Assembly (NCBI GenBank): GCA_958450325.1
Contig: OY288259.1
Location: 21,632,734-21,696,733, forward strand
Source: Agrostemma githago
Lineage: Eukaryota; Streptophyta; Magnoliopsida; Caryophyllales; Caryophyllaceae
Length of the DNA stretch: 64,000 bases
Direction of reading: 5' to 3'
This document shows positions 34,101 through 46,132 of this stretch, one piece after another (the stretch's first letter is position 1; each line of letters starts with the position of its first letter). Position numbers and translations under genes: made by a program. The notes under the pieces are model-generated. The model did not search any database, had not been told where the DNA came from, and saw only the letters and a list, made by a program, of their open reading frames with translations.

Positions 34101-34490
34101 CTTTCTGATTATCGGTCATCAGATGGAAAAAAAACAAAAATTGCAGAATTATGGACTGAAATTTTTGATTGTGTGACTGTGGTTGAGAACAAGGAAGAGA
34201 AGGTGGATGAACTCTTAGAAGTAGTGAGAGCATTCAAGGAGAAGGTTGTGGAAGAAGGAACAAACCGGCGAAATGACAAGAGGTCTGAGATTGAGTTTTT
34301 GATGGGTGCCACTATTCCCACTGACATTAAGATCTTGCCTCCAAAACAGTGTAAAACTAAAGGTTCTGGAAGGCGACTCATTTCATCTAAAGAAAAAGCC
34401 ATGAAAGAACATAAGAAGCCTCCACGGAAGTGCAATGCTTGTGGAGAGATGGGATACCATGATTCAAGAAATTGTCCTGGCAAAGTTTAA
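31164..34490 (+). pseudogene. FAR1/FHY3-like (MULE transposase-derived) gene with three in-frame stops
   Basis: Inferred exons: 31164-31272, 31365-31421, 32239-33069, 33175-34490, all GT-AG and phase 1, giving about 770 codons in one register. Exon 3 has a FAR1 DNA-binding region (DLEEAFQFYSKYATDGGF, then FIEGHNHPL). Exons 3-4 have a MULE transposase core (MVSFDTT, FIITDQDLG, LCMWHIMKK) and a SWIM-like finger CACKMFEQRGLLCRQAL, where the last His is Gln. A C-terminal knuckle CNACGEMGYHDSRNC follows. TAA codons stand at 32553, 32967 and 33807, yet no frameshift occurs, so inactivation looks recent. FAR1 proteins are nuclear DNA-binding regulators derived from Mutator-like transposases. Intron 2 is filled by the 67-bp repeat. 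Confidence 0.85.
31540..32215. repeat. 67-bp minisatellite array inside intron 2 of the FAR1-like gene
   Basis: About ten head-to-tail units with a 67-bp period (for example AAGCAGTTGCTGCTTTGGTG at 31600, 31667 and 31734). Each unit has CTGTTGTACATGTTGA. Early units are nearly identical; later ones diverge toward the dispersed form found in the next 27 kb. Confidence 0.92.
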
Positions 34491-34559
34491 TAATAATGCA
34501 TTCTCTTAATTTTACTCAATTTTAATATATTCTAAATATAATAAATTGAAAATTGAAAA

Positions 34560-35265
34560 TGATTTATTATATGAACATCTGTTATGACGTACATCTGTTT
34601 ATACAACAATTCTGTTTGTACCATGGTTTAAATTTATGTTCAGCAATTCTACTTATACAACAGATATAGATGGTTTAAACAGTGTCTGAATTGATGTACA
34701 TAAGTTGATATCTATTGCACATGTTTACAATTAGTACATTGTCAAAGCACCGTCTGTTTTGAAGTACATAACTTGGTATCTGTTGCACATGTTCAAAATC
34801 TGTAAATAGTTAAAGGACCTTCTGTTTTGATGTACATAACTTGATATCTGTTGTACATGTTGATATTTTTACATAGTAAAAATAGTGTCTGTTTTGATGT
34901 ACATAAGTTGATATCTGTTGCACATGTTTACAATTTATGCATAGTTATAACAGTATATGTTTTGATGTACATAACTTTGTATCTATTGCACATGTTCAAA
35001 ATCTGTAAATAGTTAAAGCACCGTCTGTTTTGATGTACATAACCTGATATCTGTTGTACATGTTGATATTTTTACATAGTAAAAATAGTGTCTGTTTTGA
35101 TGTACATAAGTTGATATCTGTTGCACATGTTTACAATTTATGCATATTTATAACAGTATATGTTTTGATGTACATAACTTGGTATCTATTGCACATGTTC
35201 AAAATCTGTAAATAGTTAAAGCACCGTCTGTTTTAATGTACATAACCTGATATCTGTTGTACATG
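34560..35265. repeat. TGTACA minisatellite, trimeric higher-order array (left part)
   Basis: Three unit types of about 67-70 bp alternate, distinguishable by CATAAGTTGATATC, CATAACTTGGTATC and CATAACCTGATATC. The trimer recurs about every 203 bp (34887 and 35090). The array is cut at about 35265 by the minus-strand gypsy element and resumes at 38841. Confidence 0.88.
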
Positions 35266-35377
35266 TAACATATAACTATTTTTCCCTCAAGATGTCTAAG
35301 ACAACTCGTAAATGTTACTCATGTTCTTCATTCTTTGAATAAATCACTATGTCATCAATCAATATTACAACAAATAA

Positions 35378-36260
35378 TCAAATCCATAAACACATCAGGT
35401 GCACTATGTCATCAATGAATATCACAACAAATCTATCTAGGTAAGTCCTCAAAGTTTGGTTCATCAAATCCATAAACACATCAGGTTCACTAGTCAACCC
35501 AAAAGACATCGTAGTAAACTCATAATAGCCATATCTAGCAGAAAATATACTCTCAAGTAAATCCTCAAACACTATCATCAATTGATGGTTCCCAAAAATC
35601 GTAATTTCAGAGAAAACGGAGGCTTCCTTCAACTGGTCAAATAAGTACTCAATCCTAGATTCGTAGGTAAGGGAAATGTATTCTTAATAGTAACTTGATT
35701 CAATTCCCGATAATCAATACATACTCTTATAGTTCCATCATTATTCTTTTTCACAAATAAAACAGGGCACCCCAAGGCAACACACTAGGCCTAAATATAT
35801 CATTTCTCCATCAGTTCATCTAATTGTTTCTTAAGTTCTAGCATTTCTAAGGTGTCATTGATAGGGTAATTCAACCATTGGGCTCGTCCTTGACAGTACG
35901 TCGATCTTGAATTCAACCTCCCAGCAGGAGGCATTCCTAGTATTTCCTCAGAAAACACATCAACAGACTCACTCACTATTGGAACTTCACTCAAATCGAG
36001 ATATTCAATCCTCAAATCCTTAATATAACACAAAATCAGCTCAGTTTCCCCAAATAAATGTCTTTTCACCTTCTTAACAGAAATAAGCTGCACCCTAAGA
36101 CCTCTCACACAACTCTTATAAGTACTCTTACATTTTAGGTCCTCCTAAGAAAATCTTACTATGTCCACAATCATTATTGGCCCGATGAGGTTCGAGCCAA
36201 TCCATCCCAAAAATCACATCAAAGTTAGCTACTAGGAATTCTATAAGTTTGCCTCAAAAT
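35378..36260 (-). pseudogene. Decayed gypsy pol (protease-RT) fragment
   Basis: Minus-strand frames give FDVIFGMDWLEPH (near 36200, protease end), ELKKQLDELMEK (RT start, near 35810) and SFGLTSEPDVFMDLMNQTL with FVVIFIDDI (RT core, near 35430). Several shifts and stops separate them, and gag is absent. The segment around TCAAATCCATAAACACATCA is duplicated (about 35377 and 35464), interrupting the RT just after the FIDD motif. Confidence 0.75.
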
Positions 36261-36815
36261 TGTGATCACCAATAAACACGAACACATCCTTATACATTCT
36301 TTTTACGATTTACTGAATCCCTAAATGCTATGGCAAAATCAAAATCCACAATTTCACTAGATTCCCACATTCAATTTATCCACAGAAATAAAAGAGTGAG
36401 ACACACCAGGATCAAACAAAACAGTAGCTGAAAGAGAGTTCATCAGAAAATTACCCAAAAAAATGTCTATATTTTCAGCTTCCTCTCTATTCATGACATA
36501 AATTTTTCAATAATAACATTATCCCATTAAGTTTAAGCATAAGATGATGGTTAAATCCCAAATAATAACGTAAGCAGGACTCACCTCAAACGTAATTCAA
36601 CTAGGTAAATGTAATAGCACTTGAGCATTAAAAATATAAATATAAACATAATAATTCATGTGTATGCAATGCACCCAATCCACCCAACACTCTATTTTTA
36701 TACAAAAGACAAAGATTTCCTTATAATAATTTCAAATAAAAAGATAAAAGTTTTTTTTAAAACCATTTCAAATTTTGCAAAACATTTTTGGAAGACCTAT
36801 TGCTCTGATACCAAC

Positions 36816-38840
36816 TGTAACAGCCCTAATTTTTCGCGACCAAAATAGTAAAGTGAAATAGGAAAATTCAAAGCTGTTACTCCGCACTTAGCTCACAAAG
36901 CCAAGTGCAACGCAAATAAAATAATATAAATCAACTGAAAAAGAAGTTTGATAAAAATAATTGAAACGAAGTAGAATTTCGATTTCGATAATTAATTAAA
37001 TGAAAACGTTGCAGCGGAAGACTTAAGTCTCACAAAATTCAAAACGGTTTAAAACAACTTCAAACCAAAATTCAACAAAAATATAAATAGTTCGGAGTTA
37101 AATGTTAAATAATAAAATTCTTCCTCGCTCATCATCCCGAACCAAATGCACCCATGCAGCATATTAAGTGTACCTATCAACTGTACCCAAAACACAAATA
37201 GGTACATGTTCCAGCGGGGGAACGACCCAAAATAAAAGGACGTCAGCAAAGCTGAGTAAAAGTATAATATAATGAAAACGTACACAATAATTATAATTTG
37301 TAGTAAACTGAATCCAGAGTTAAAATTCACCGTCTCGAAACCAAACCACAATACTTTAAAAACGTCGTAGTTGAAATCAAAACCAACCAAAATATATTTT
37401 TCACCACCTGTGTGCCAAGGTCCTACCCTTGCACGGTCTAGAGGTATCACGTGTGCTTAGTTCGACTTATATAGTGCGCACCTCTCGCATTTGGACAGTC
37501 AGTAGGATGAAACTGCAAAAGGAGAAAGTCTAACTCCCTAGCAAGTGGGGGCCGGATACCCCACTTAAATATAACTCGGGCCAAGAGTTCAGTTTCGGGA
37601 CGAAGTCCCAGGAACGTCGTAAACGCACCTTAAACCAACTAGACCAACAGAGCTCCCAGAGTCTGTTATAATCTCCAAAAATTTTACCGAAACAATATCA
37701 ATGTGTGACTCATGTCACAAGTTCAATATTCGAAATATAACGAGTATCATAAAAATTCACCATTGACAAAATAATTTATAAAACCGCTTTAAAAATATAA
37801 TTTGAACCGAACATGCTCTTTACTTAAAGGTGAAAAGGTCAAAACGTCCTTACCTCTCAAGACGGTCAAAACAACTAGTATTATCCCAAGAATTCTTTCT
37901 CCTCAAACCCACAAGCTACAAATAATATAAAGCGAGTCAATAATTATACGCTTGATATACATTTAGTCTATCCCGTTAAGACAACTTAATGTTTATCTTC
38001 TCCTACTCTCTCCGTACAACTATCCTTGGTAACAACACATTGGTCTCCCCTTTCCTCACACTATTGTTAGTAACAACTTACCATTAAACACTTACGGTAA
38101 GTTTTATAACCCTAACATCCACATCCTCTTCAATTACTACCCTAACAATGCACGCCCCAAATCACTTCCTTCATATAAATAATTGAATCACAACAATAAC
38201 GACTAAGATGACAGTCTGCACAATAAAAATCTGCAAACCCGACATACAAACCCAAATTTCTGCCCGAACCCACATATTTACGTAGTTGTTAATTATGGTA
38301 AGGAAACGGTTTTAAACAAAATAAAAGGAAATTATCAAACTTAAAATAAATATTAAGACCTACGGAGTACTATATAATTTACTCATAAATTATAATAAGA
38401 AGTATAAAGAAGTACAATTGGTTAAGAAACTTACGATTTAGATGAATGAGGTAAAACGTATTGGTATAAACAAAGATCAAAGAACGACTTTACGACGACG
38501 GAAAAGGTTGGAATCGGAACAGGAAACAAGGGGAAGAAAGTGGCTGATTGTGCCGCATCATTCATTCGTGAATGAATGAATTGATGGTGGGGATAGGCGT
38601 AGGGTTTTAATAGTTTGTTTTGTTTAATTTTTTTTTTTTTTTAACTCAAAAATCAACCCGAAATCAAATTGGTTTTCAAATAATATGTTTCACTTTTAAA
38701 ATAGCCTAAAACCGCTTTGTTATAAGAAGGCCCAAAAATATTATGATCTTGAAAATATTTTTCCCGATTTAAAAACCCGTTTTAAATAAAATAGAAAAAT
38801 AACACCTTATAAATAACTCGGAAAATAACGGTGTGTTACA
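36816..38840 (-). repeat. 5' LTR of the minus-strand gypsy element
   Basis: 2025 bp, ending with inverted TGTTACA/TGTAACA. Its right edge abuts the minisatellite unit GTTTTGATGTACATAAG at 38841. Confidence 0.85.
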
Positions 38841-39870
38841 GTTTTGATGTACATAAGTTGATATCTGTTGCACATGTTTACAATTTATGCATAGTTATAA
38901 CAGTATATGTTTTGATGTACATAACTTGGTATCTACTACACATGTTCAAAATCTGTAAATAGTTAAAGCACCGTCTGTTTTGATGTACATAACCTGATAT
39001 CTGTTGTACATGTTGATATTTTTAGATAGTAAAAATAGTGTCTGTTTTGATGTACATAAGTAGATATCTGTTGCACATGTTTACAATTTATGCATAGTTA
39101 TAACAGTATATGTTTTGATGTACATAACTTGATATATGTTGCACATGTTCAAAATCTGTAAATAGTTAAAGAGCCGTCTGTTTTGATGTACATATAACCT
39201 GATATCTGTTGTACATGTTGATATTTTTAGATAGTAAAAATAGTGTCTGTTTTGATGTACATAACTTGATATCTGTTGTACATGTTGATATTTTTACATA
39301 GTAAAAATAGTGTCTGTTTTGATGTACATAAGTTGATATCTGTTGCACATGTTTACAATTTATGCATAGTTATAACAGTATATGTTTTGATGTACATAAC
39401 TTGGTATCTACTGCACATGTTCAAAATCTGTAAATAGTTAAAGCACCGTCTGTTTTGATGTACATAACCTGATATCTGTTGTACATGTTGATATTTTTAG
39501 ATAGTAAAAATAGTGTCTGTTTTGATGTACATAAGTAGATATCTGTTGCACATGTTTACAATTTATGCATAGTTATAACAGTATATGTTTTGATGTACAG
39601 AACTTGATATCTGTTGCACATGTTCAAAATCTGTAAATAGTTAAAGCTAGGGCCGTCTGTTTTGATGTACATAACTTGATATCTGTTGTACATGTTGATA
39701 TTTTTACATAGTAAAAATAGTGTCTGTTTTGATGTACATAAGTAGATATCAGTTGTACATATTGATATTCTTACATAGTAAAAATAGTGTCTATTTTGAT
39801 GTACATAAGTTGATATCTGTTGCACATGTTTACAATTTATGCATAGTTATAACAGTATATGTTTTGATGT
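38841..39870. repeat. TGTACA minisatellite, trimeric higher-order array (right part)
   Basis: It continues the same three-type order as 34560-35265 for about fifteen units. The right end coincides with the truncation point of the F-box gene at 39872. Confidence 0.9.
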
Positions 39871-39871
39871 A

Positions 39872-40165
39872 CTATTTTGGTGCATCGGACCGTAATAGAA
39901 ACATTTGGGACCACCTCTTGCAAACCATAGCCATGTTAGCTTTGTCATAATCAGAGGGAAGCCTTTGAAAGATTTTTTCCATGAAATCTTCATTGCACAT
40001 TACTTCAATTGTTGATGAAAATCGTCTTCCATTTATTTCAACTTCATTATGATGATTATAAATGAAAGATAGATGATTAATTTTCTGTTCCTTGCTCTTA
40101 TTAATGGTTGTTACTCTATCTTCAATTTCATTATTCTTCGCCCATCCCTTACACAATATTTTCAT
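39872..40165 (-). pseudogene. F-box gene, truncated at a repeat boundary
   Basis: From ATG 40165 on the minus strand, 97 codons: MKILCKGWAKNNEIEDRVTT, then an F-box-like segment (CNEDFMEKIFQRLPSDYDKA, then MVCKRWSQMFLLRSDAPK). The stop TAG is created where the minisatellite begins (TAGTACATCAAAAC on the minus strand). The paralogue at 45544 continues for about 90 more residues past the same DAP position, so the 3' part was lost at the repeat junction. F-box proteins are substrate adaptors of SCF ubiquitin ligases. This one lacks any substrate-binding region. Confidence 0.72.
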
Positions 40166-41092
40166 GGTTTTATTAATGAGATGAAGAGAAAAAGGTGAAA
40201 TGGAAAGATGTATAAACAAGTACTGTAAAGTTGATACAATATTTCAACTTCAGAATATTGTATTAATTGCCTACCCCAGCTTGGTTCTTTACGCGTGGAT
40301 ATACATTACTTTACCAACCTCATCTCATACCTACCCCAGTTATACCTTCCCCACCTAGACTTTATTATGTCTTTAGATGGAATATGAATATATACATTAT
40401 GTAGTGTAATATATTCATTAATTAGTGGAATATACTGTATGTCTTTTGATGTAAAGTGTGATGTAAATTGGAATATAAATTTAAATTTTAAAATACATAG
40501 TTAAAATAGTGTTTGTTTTGGTGTACATAAGTAGATATCTGTTGTACATATTGATATTCTTACATAGTAAAAATAGTGTCTATTTTGATGTACATAAGTT
40601 GATATCTGTTGCACATGTTCGCAATTTATGCATAGTTATAACAGTGTATGTTTTGATGTACATAACATAATATCTGTTGCACATATGTTCAAAGTTATAA
40701 CAGTGTATAAAACAATGTACACTGTTATCTAGGAATTGGGGTCCGGGTAAGATACAATGTACAGTGAAGCATTTAATGACATATCTTCCCCAAAAAATTA
40801 CCTTCCCCAGTACAAATTAATGACAGTTTTTACATTGACGATATAAAAACATACAATTGTACTTGGACACGTTTGTCATTTTGGGAAAGGATGCTCTTGA
40901 CCATCAGCATTTATATTCTCTCATATATACCTACACCAGTTATACCTTCCCCATGTATACCTTCTTTTTTTTCTAATTAATGACTTTTTGCCACTTACAG
41001 TATAAATTGACGAAAGCACACCCACACCCACACCCACAATACATTCCACTTTGCATTATTTAATTAGAAATAATTATAATTATCCATCAAAT
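40166..41092. other. Spacer with scattered minisatellite units
   Basis: Contains the minus-strand F-box gene's upstream region and about three TGTACA units at 40500-40720. Otherwise AT-rich, no gene seen. Confidence 0.5.
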
Positions 41093-41228
41093 ACCATGCA
41101 AATAAATTCTTTAGCTGATTTGTCTTTAGTACCTTAGATGAATTAGTGCAAGTTAATGAACATATAATTTGCACCAATTCATCTGAGGTACTAAGGAAAA
41201 ATTTGCTAAAGATTTTATTTGAAATGGA
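41093..41228. repeat. Imperfect fold-back hairpin, precursor-miRNA-like
   Basis: 41109-41154 and 41166-41211 are imperfect reverse complements (46 nt each, roughly 80-85% paired) around an 11-nt loop. The core TTAGTACCT-AGATGAATT pairs almost completely. Pairing extends outward through AAATAAA on both sides. Size and loop fit either a small fold-back MITE or a microRNA-type precursor. No target or expression is visible from sequence. Confidence 0.55.
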
Positions 41229-42551
41229 GTTGGGGTATTAAATACTCCTCACAAAGGGAGTTTAGTCTTCTATGTTTTGTTGTTTTACTGTACATAATAG
41301 GTATAGCACTGTCAAAGTATAGAGTAAGAGTATTATTTTAACCATAAAAAACTATTTTTAATACTCTAAAATAATACTGACTGCAAAGTAATCATGACTT
41401 TTTCATACTCAACTACCCCAGGCGACTTTTCATTTCAAAGTATTGATTATGGTATACTCTATTAAGTTGTAGTACATATTGAATCAAAGTAATGTTACAT
41501 AACTTACGATTTGTTGTATATAAGTTGTACTGCACATATTCAAAGGTATAGCACTGTCGATTCTATATTTAAAATATTATTAATGGTGTGTTTTAAAATT
41601 GTTTTAATGTTAATGTAATTTATGTATATTAAAACAGTAAATACTATGTACATAAAGTTATACTGTGTTGTACATAAACTTATACTGTGTATTGGTGTAC
41701 ATAAGTAAATGTGCGTTGTACATGATACATGTCTGAAAGTAGTGTTTCTTTTAAAGGATATATGTACATATAAAATGCTATACTTCAAGTACATATAAAG
41801 CAGTGTGTATTGTTTGAACTAAAGGTCAGTAAATTAAAGGTCAATATATTTTATTTATAAATAAAATATTTGATGGACTGGTTGCCCGACTCTAGATTAT
41901 GGGCTGGTTGCTCATTAAATTTTGCACTGAAATCAATTTGTATTACTTGATTAATTTCTTTATGTACAACATATAATACCCTATGTACACTAAAAATTAC
42001 TTTATGTACACTCCAAATTCTAATGTCCTATGATGGTTAAAGCAGTGTCCGTTTTGATGCACATAAGTTAATATTTGTTGTACATGGTGAAAATTGTACA
42101 TGGATAACTAGTTGAGATATGTACATCTCATATGAAATTATGTAAAATTGATAATGACCGTTTGTATTCTTTACCAACATCTACTCCTCTCTCTATGAAC
42201 CTTAACATTGCATCAAAAGGGGTAGTGGAGATTTGAGAGATTTGAGAATTATTCCAAGCCCCTTGTTCATATCGATTGAACTGGAAGTTATTCACCAAAA
42301 ATTGCATGCATACTCAGTACAGATCAGTACTACCAAGAACACATACGTCAAATCCGTAGTTAACATTCATACTATAATCAGTTAATTCCAAAATGTAAGT
42401 GATCAATAATTGCAGTACAATACATCCAAAGTAGGATTAGAATTACAATCCTAGTTAACAGTAACTGCCTATGCACAAAAATTCATAAACTTACAAAATA
42501 ACATCCATATCCGTCATCCATCATCCGTCATCACTTACCTAGATCATCTTT
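41229..42551. other. AT-rich spacer
   Basis: Contains isolated TGTACA-rich units (about 41640-41730 and 42040-42110) and no supported gene. Confidence 0.5.
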
Positions 42552-43306
42552 TCAAGGGTAGAAGTTTGGGTAAATCTGCCACAAGGCCTCCAGGCAGATC
42601 TCATAGTGGCAGATTTCCGTCATGTCCGCCAAATATCCACCCTCTCCCCTCAACGTTAGGGGAACCATCCTGTAGTCCGTGTCCCTGGACAGATATTGGT
42701 CATCCATCCATGAGGCAACCCAACAGTGAGGTCCGTCGTATGGATGAATCTGCATCCCCATTTCAGGTTTGCCTTTTCCGAAGTCTTCAAAGGCCCGTTG
42801 CAGCTTATATGCGTGGAGGTAGTTCTGATAACCGCTCTTGAAACAAATGACTGCAGCTCTGGTGAAGATCGGGCCATTTGGACTGGAAATCCACTTTAGC
42901 ATAATCTTCTCCACCGGATAACCCAAGGCAGTTAACCTGTTCCTTAAACCAGTTAGTGATCTACTAGTATGTACAGTATATACTAATCTATGTACAACAA
43001 AACTACCAGTTATTTAATACAGTATGTAAATATTGTACTTAAATAATACAGTATGTATTAATCTATCCCAACAATTTATGTAACATTAAAACAGTATAGA
43101 TTTATCTATTAGTTATGTACAAAAACACAATTTATCTAATAAAAGCTTTGTATATGATTTCTTATTCAATGCATGTAAGTATTTATTACACAAATTAACC
43201 TGTTCCTTAAACCAGTTAGTGATCTACTGGTAACCTTGTTATCAACCACCTCAAATGGTAAATATGCAATAATGCATTTAGGAGGGTACATCAGTTCTAC
43301 ATACAT
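42552..43306 (-). pseudogene. XS-domain-like protein, split by an insertion with 34-bp duplication
   Basis: On the minus strand, ATG 43306 opens MYVELMYPPKCIIAYLPFEV and runs to SLTGLRNRL near 43196. The same SLTGLRNRL codons recur at 42965-42932 and continue TALGYPVEKIMLKW, then RAAVICFKSGYQNYLHAYKL and HCWVASWMDDQYL, to TGA 42554-42552. Joined over the duplication this resembles an XS domain (rice gene X/SGS3 type): PP-CII near the start, a hydrophobic AVICF strand, and GW/CWVA-DD near the end. XS proteins bind RNA in silencing pathways. No coiled coil or XH region follows. The family call rests on pattern memory only. Confidence 0.5.
42932..43228. repeat. 34-bp direct duplication flanking a ~230-bp insertion
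   Basis: TTAACCTGTTCCTTAAACC plus 15 further bases are identical at 42932-42965 and 43195-43228. The sequence between is AT-rich with several TGTAC motifs and splits the XS-like frame. Confidence 0.88.
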
Positions 43307-43910
43307 TTTTTTGGGGTTTTTTTTTTTTTTTTTTAATTTTCAAAGTTTAACTACTCTCAATCTTAACTTGAGGAGTATATATATAACTGATTGAAAGTCC
43401 ACTCAACCCCCTTTGTAATTACTCATGCAATTTTGAGATATTTATTTATTGCATGATAGACACGTTTTAATTCACCCATGAAATACCTCATTTACCAAAG
43501 TTAATAATTGTGTCTAATAGAATCCAGAATTTATGTGTGTACAGACTATTCACCTTTACTTCAATTTTAATTTATATACTACATTTAACGCATTTTATAC
43601 ATTGGTAAATCACTGCCTTATACATTAATAAGTTTCTTTGTACATAAACTGTCTTATATACATTTTATACATTGGTCAATTCTTTGCTCTATACATTTTA
43701 TACACATTTCACTCTCTTATACATTGAAATTTATGTACTACGAACCTTCTGTTTTGGTGCACATAATCTGTCTCAGAACATTAAAAAATTTAAAACTTGT
43801 GCTATAAAATCCCACATTCTCAACAAATTCTCAATTTGTCTCTCTGTTTCCCTCTCTTTTTGTGTGTCTCTCTCTGTATCCCTTTTTCTCTCTTCCTTTC
43901 TCAACAAAAG
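43307..43910. other. Spacer and F-box leader
   Basis: AT-rich, with TACATT-rich units at 43590-43720 and a pyrimidine-rich leader (CTCTCT... 43835-43905) directly before the F-box start codon. No other gene seen. Confidence 0.5.
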
Positions 43911-44465
43911 ATGAATATTACATGTGATGGAAAGATATACGATATTAGGCAACAACATAAACTGTGGTTTGCTTCTCAAAAGAAGGAGAAGTTGCTTTTT
44001 ATATTTACTGATTCTCATGGACCTATTTCAAGTCCATATGTTGAATCACTTGAAAAGGTTTTTGAAAATGAAAATATAATGGAAATAATTTTCAGAAAGG
44101 TCAACCCTACTTTTAGAAAGAAAGAGTTTGCAAAATTGAGTCTTGTTTGCAAAAGATGGGCTCAAATTCTTTTGGCAGATCCTCATTCTCTTCTCTTAGA
44201 AATGGAGTACAGTATGAGTGTGCATGCAAGCATTAACAATGGATTACTTTCTCTTCATAGGAATGGTGTCTTGCTGTTAAAGGAATGCAGATGCTATCTG
44301 ACTAAAGATCTGCTTTGTAGAGATATGCTACACTATATGCAACTTCGACTTGCATCTCAAGAAGATGTAGTTCATCTTCATGGTTCTTCTCCTGAAGATT
44401 TTCGTCGATCATCTACCTTTGCTGAATATCTGTTTGAGCCAACAAATTTTTATCCAGATATATAA
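43911..44465 (+). CDS. Short F-box-like protein, intact
   Basis: 184 residues from ATG 43911, chosen because it follows a CT-rich leader and aligns with the paralogues; the frame is open further upstream. Residues ~50-88 form an F-box-like helix set (NENIMEIIFRKVNP, then FAKLSLVCKRWAQILLADP). The conserved ECRCYLTKDLL (about residue 130) matches KRCRCYLTDNV of the gene at 45544. No LRR, Kelch or FBA domain follows, so substrate recognition is unknown. It would pair with an ASK/Skp1 protein in an SCF complex. It is the only undamaged member of the three F-box copies here. Confidence 0.65.
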   Translation: MNITCDGKIYDIRQQHKLWFASQKKEKLLFIFTDSHGPISSPYVESLEKVFENENIMEIIFRKVNPTFRKKEFAKLSLVCKRWAQILLADPHSLLLEMEYSMSVHASINNGLLSLHRNGVLLLKECRCYLTKDLLCRDMLHYMQLRLASQEDVVHLHGSSPEDFRRSSTFAEYLFEPTNFYPDI

Positions 44466-45543
44466 GTGTATTTTGTTTTTTCCTTATATATGTAATGTTT
44501 GAACTATATGAAAGATGAATCTCAAGTTAATTTGAACTTATGTACACTTGTTATAAAATTATTTACTTATCACGCGTTTTTATATGTATTTGTACATAAG
44601 GCTATGTTTGACGGATTATGAGTGCTTCAGTAAACATAAATCTAATTAGAGTAACTTATGTACAACAATTATTGAAATATGTACACCATGTTCACGGTTA
44701 TTACTATGACTAATATGTAAAGCTGATGTGTAAGTATGTACATATAGTGTATATAATAGATATGATATACATAGTTTATATAAATGACATACTTTATATA
44801 CATAGTGTATATAATTGTGTTCAACTGCCCCATAAATTTAATTAGAACAACTTATGATTTTATTCCAGTAATATGTAACTAGCTAAGTTATGTACAACAA
44901 TTATAGAAATATGTACAACCTTGTTCTTGGTTATTACTATGACTAATATGTACAGTTGATATTTAAATATGTACATTATGTATTGATGACTAATATGTAC
45001 TTGTTTCAATATGTACATTATTTTTAATATAACCGTATAAAAACTTCTTATATATATATATACAACCGTGCCTTTTTCGATGTAAATAAGTTACTATATG
45101 TTGCACATGTTGGAATTTGTACATGGTTATAGAAATGTTTGCTTTGATGTACATATGTACATTATGTATTGACAAAACTACCCGTATAAAAGCTTTTGAT
45201 GTACATATTTTAAACAGGGTCTGTTTTGATGTACATAACATAATATCTGTTGTGTTTGTCAATTTTTTACATACTTAAAGTAGTGACTTTTTTTATGTAC
45301 ATAAGTTAACATCTGTTGTACATGTCGACATTTTTACATATTTGTTGTGCATGTTAAAAATTTGTACAGTAATCAAAGCACTGCATGTTTGACACGTGCC
45401 AGATTATTAGTAATTAGTACAATAAATGGGGTAGTTGAATTTCACCTTTATAATCCACTTGCTCCCATCTTATTCACATCATCTACTTATTTTCACATTC
45501 AGCTCAGTCAATCTATTTTTATTTCGTTAATTAAATTTACATT
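44466..45543. other. Spacer with minisatellite units
   Basis: AT-rich; TGTACA units at about 44990-45400, mostly single and diverged. It precedes the second plus-strand F-box gene. Confidence 0.55.
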
Positions 45544-46132
45544 ATGAAATTTATATGCAAGGGGTGGTTGATAAATAACGAGGTTGAAGATAGATTAACA
45601 ACTATAAACAACTCAAGGCAGCAGAAGTTGCATAATCTTTCCTTCATTTTCAATCAGTGTCATCAGTTTGAGACATGTTATAAAACGATCTTCGTCAACA
45701 ACCGAAGTTATGTGCAACGAAGATTGCATGTGGAAAATTTTCGAAAAACTTCCATCTTACGTTGATAAGGCTAACACGGCGATTGTCTGTAAAACATGGG
45801 CGCAGATGTTCCTATTACACTCCGATGCACCTCGATGGGTTGTTGATTACAATAGAAGCTTGACAACATTGATACGTGATGGAATGAATATTGTACTTAG
45901 AGGTGGAATTATTGTTTCAAAGAGATGCAGATGCTATCTGACAGATAATGTGCATGCACAAACAGTATTGCACTATTATCATTTCAAAACTATTGATTCT
46001 AAGGAAAATAAACACTTGGAAACTATTAAGTGTGCTAAAGAAGAAAGTGACCTATATAGATTAAAATTAATTACATTAGAAGAGTGCATGGATATGGATA
46101 AGTTATGCAAAATGTTGCGCAGTGGAAATTGA
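45544..46132 (+). pseudogene. F-box gene with a one-base frameshift
   Basis: ATG 45544 opens MKFICKGWLINNEVEDRLTT, closely like the minus-strand copy at 40165. Near 45675-45695 one base is missing relative to that copy (TATAAAACGATC against the ATGGAAGACGAT type). The F-box continues in the next frame: TTEVMCNEDCMWKIFEKLPS, then AIVCKTWAQMFLLHSDAPRW and KRCRCYLTDNVH, to TGA 46130-46132. Intact it would be about 195 residues. The lesion is recent, as both halves are well conserved. Confidence 0.7.

Larger units (their letters stand above)
35280..38840 (-). mobile_element. Truncated minus-strand gypsy (chromovirus-like) element inside the minisatellite
   Basis: On the minus strand: a full LTR (38840-36816, TGTAACACACCG to GGGCTGTTACA), a Met-tRNA primer site (36813-36802, TGGTATCAGAGC), then decayed protease and RT, ending near 35280 with no 3' LTR. 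About 30 bp of the minisatellite is missing across the junctions, so the left end was lost by deletion or rearrangement. Confidence 0.85.

Noticed and set aside
34560..39870. CRISPR-like regular repeats
   Set aside because: Units are contiguous 67-70 bp tandem repeats that diverge together, with no short identical repeats separated by unique spacers, in a spliced plant genome.
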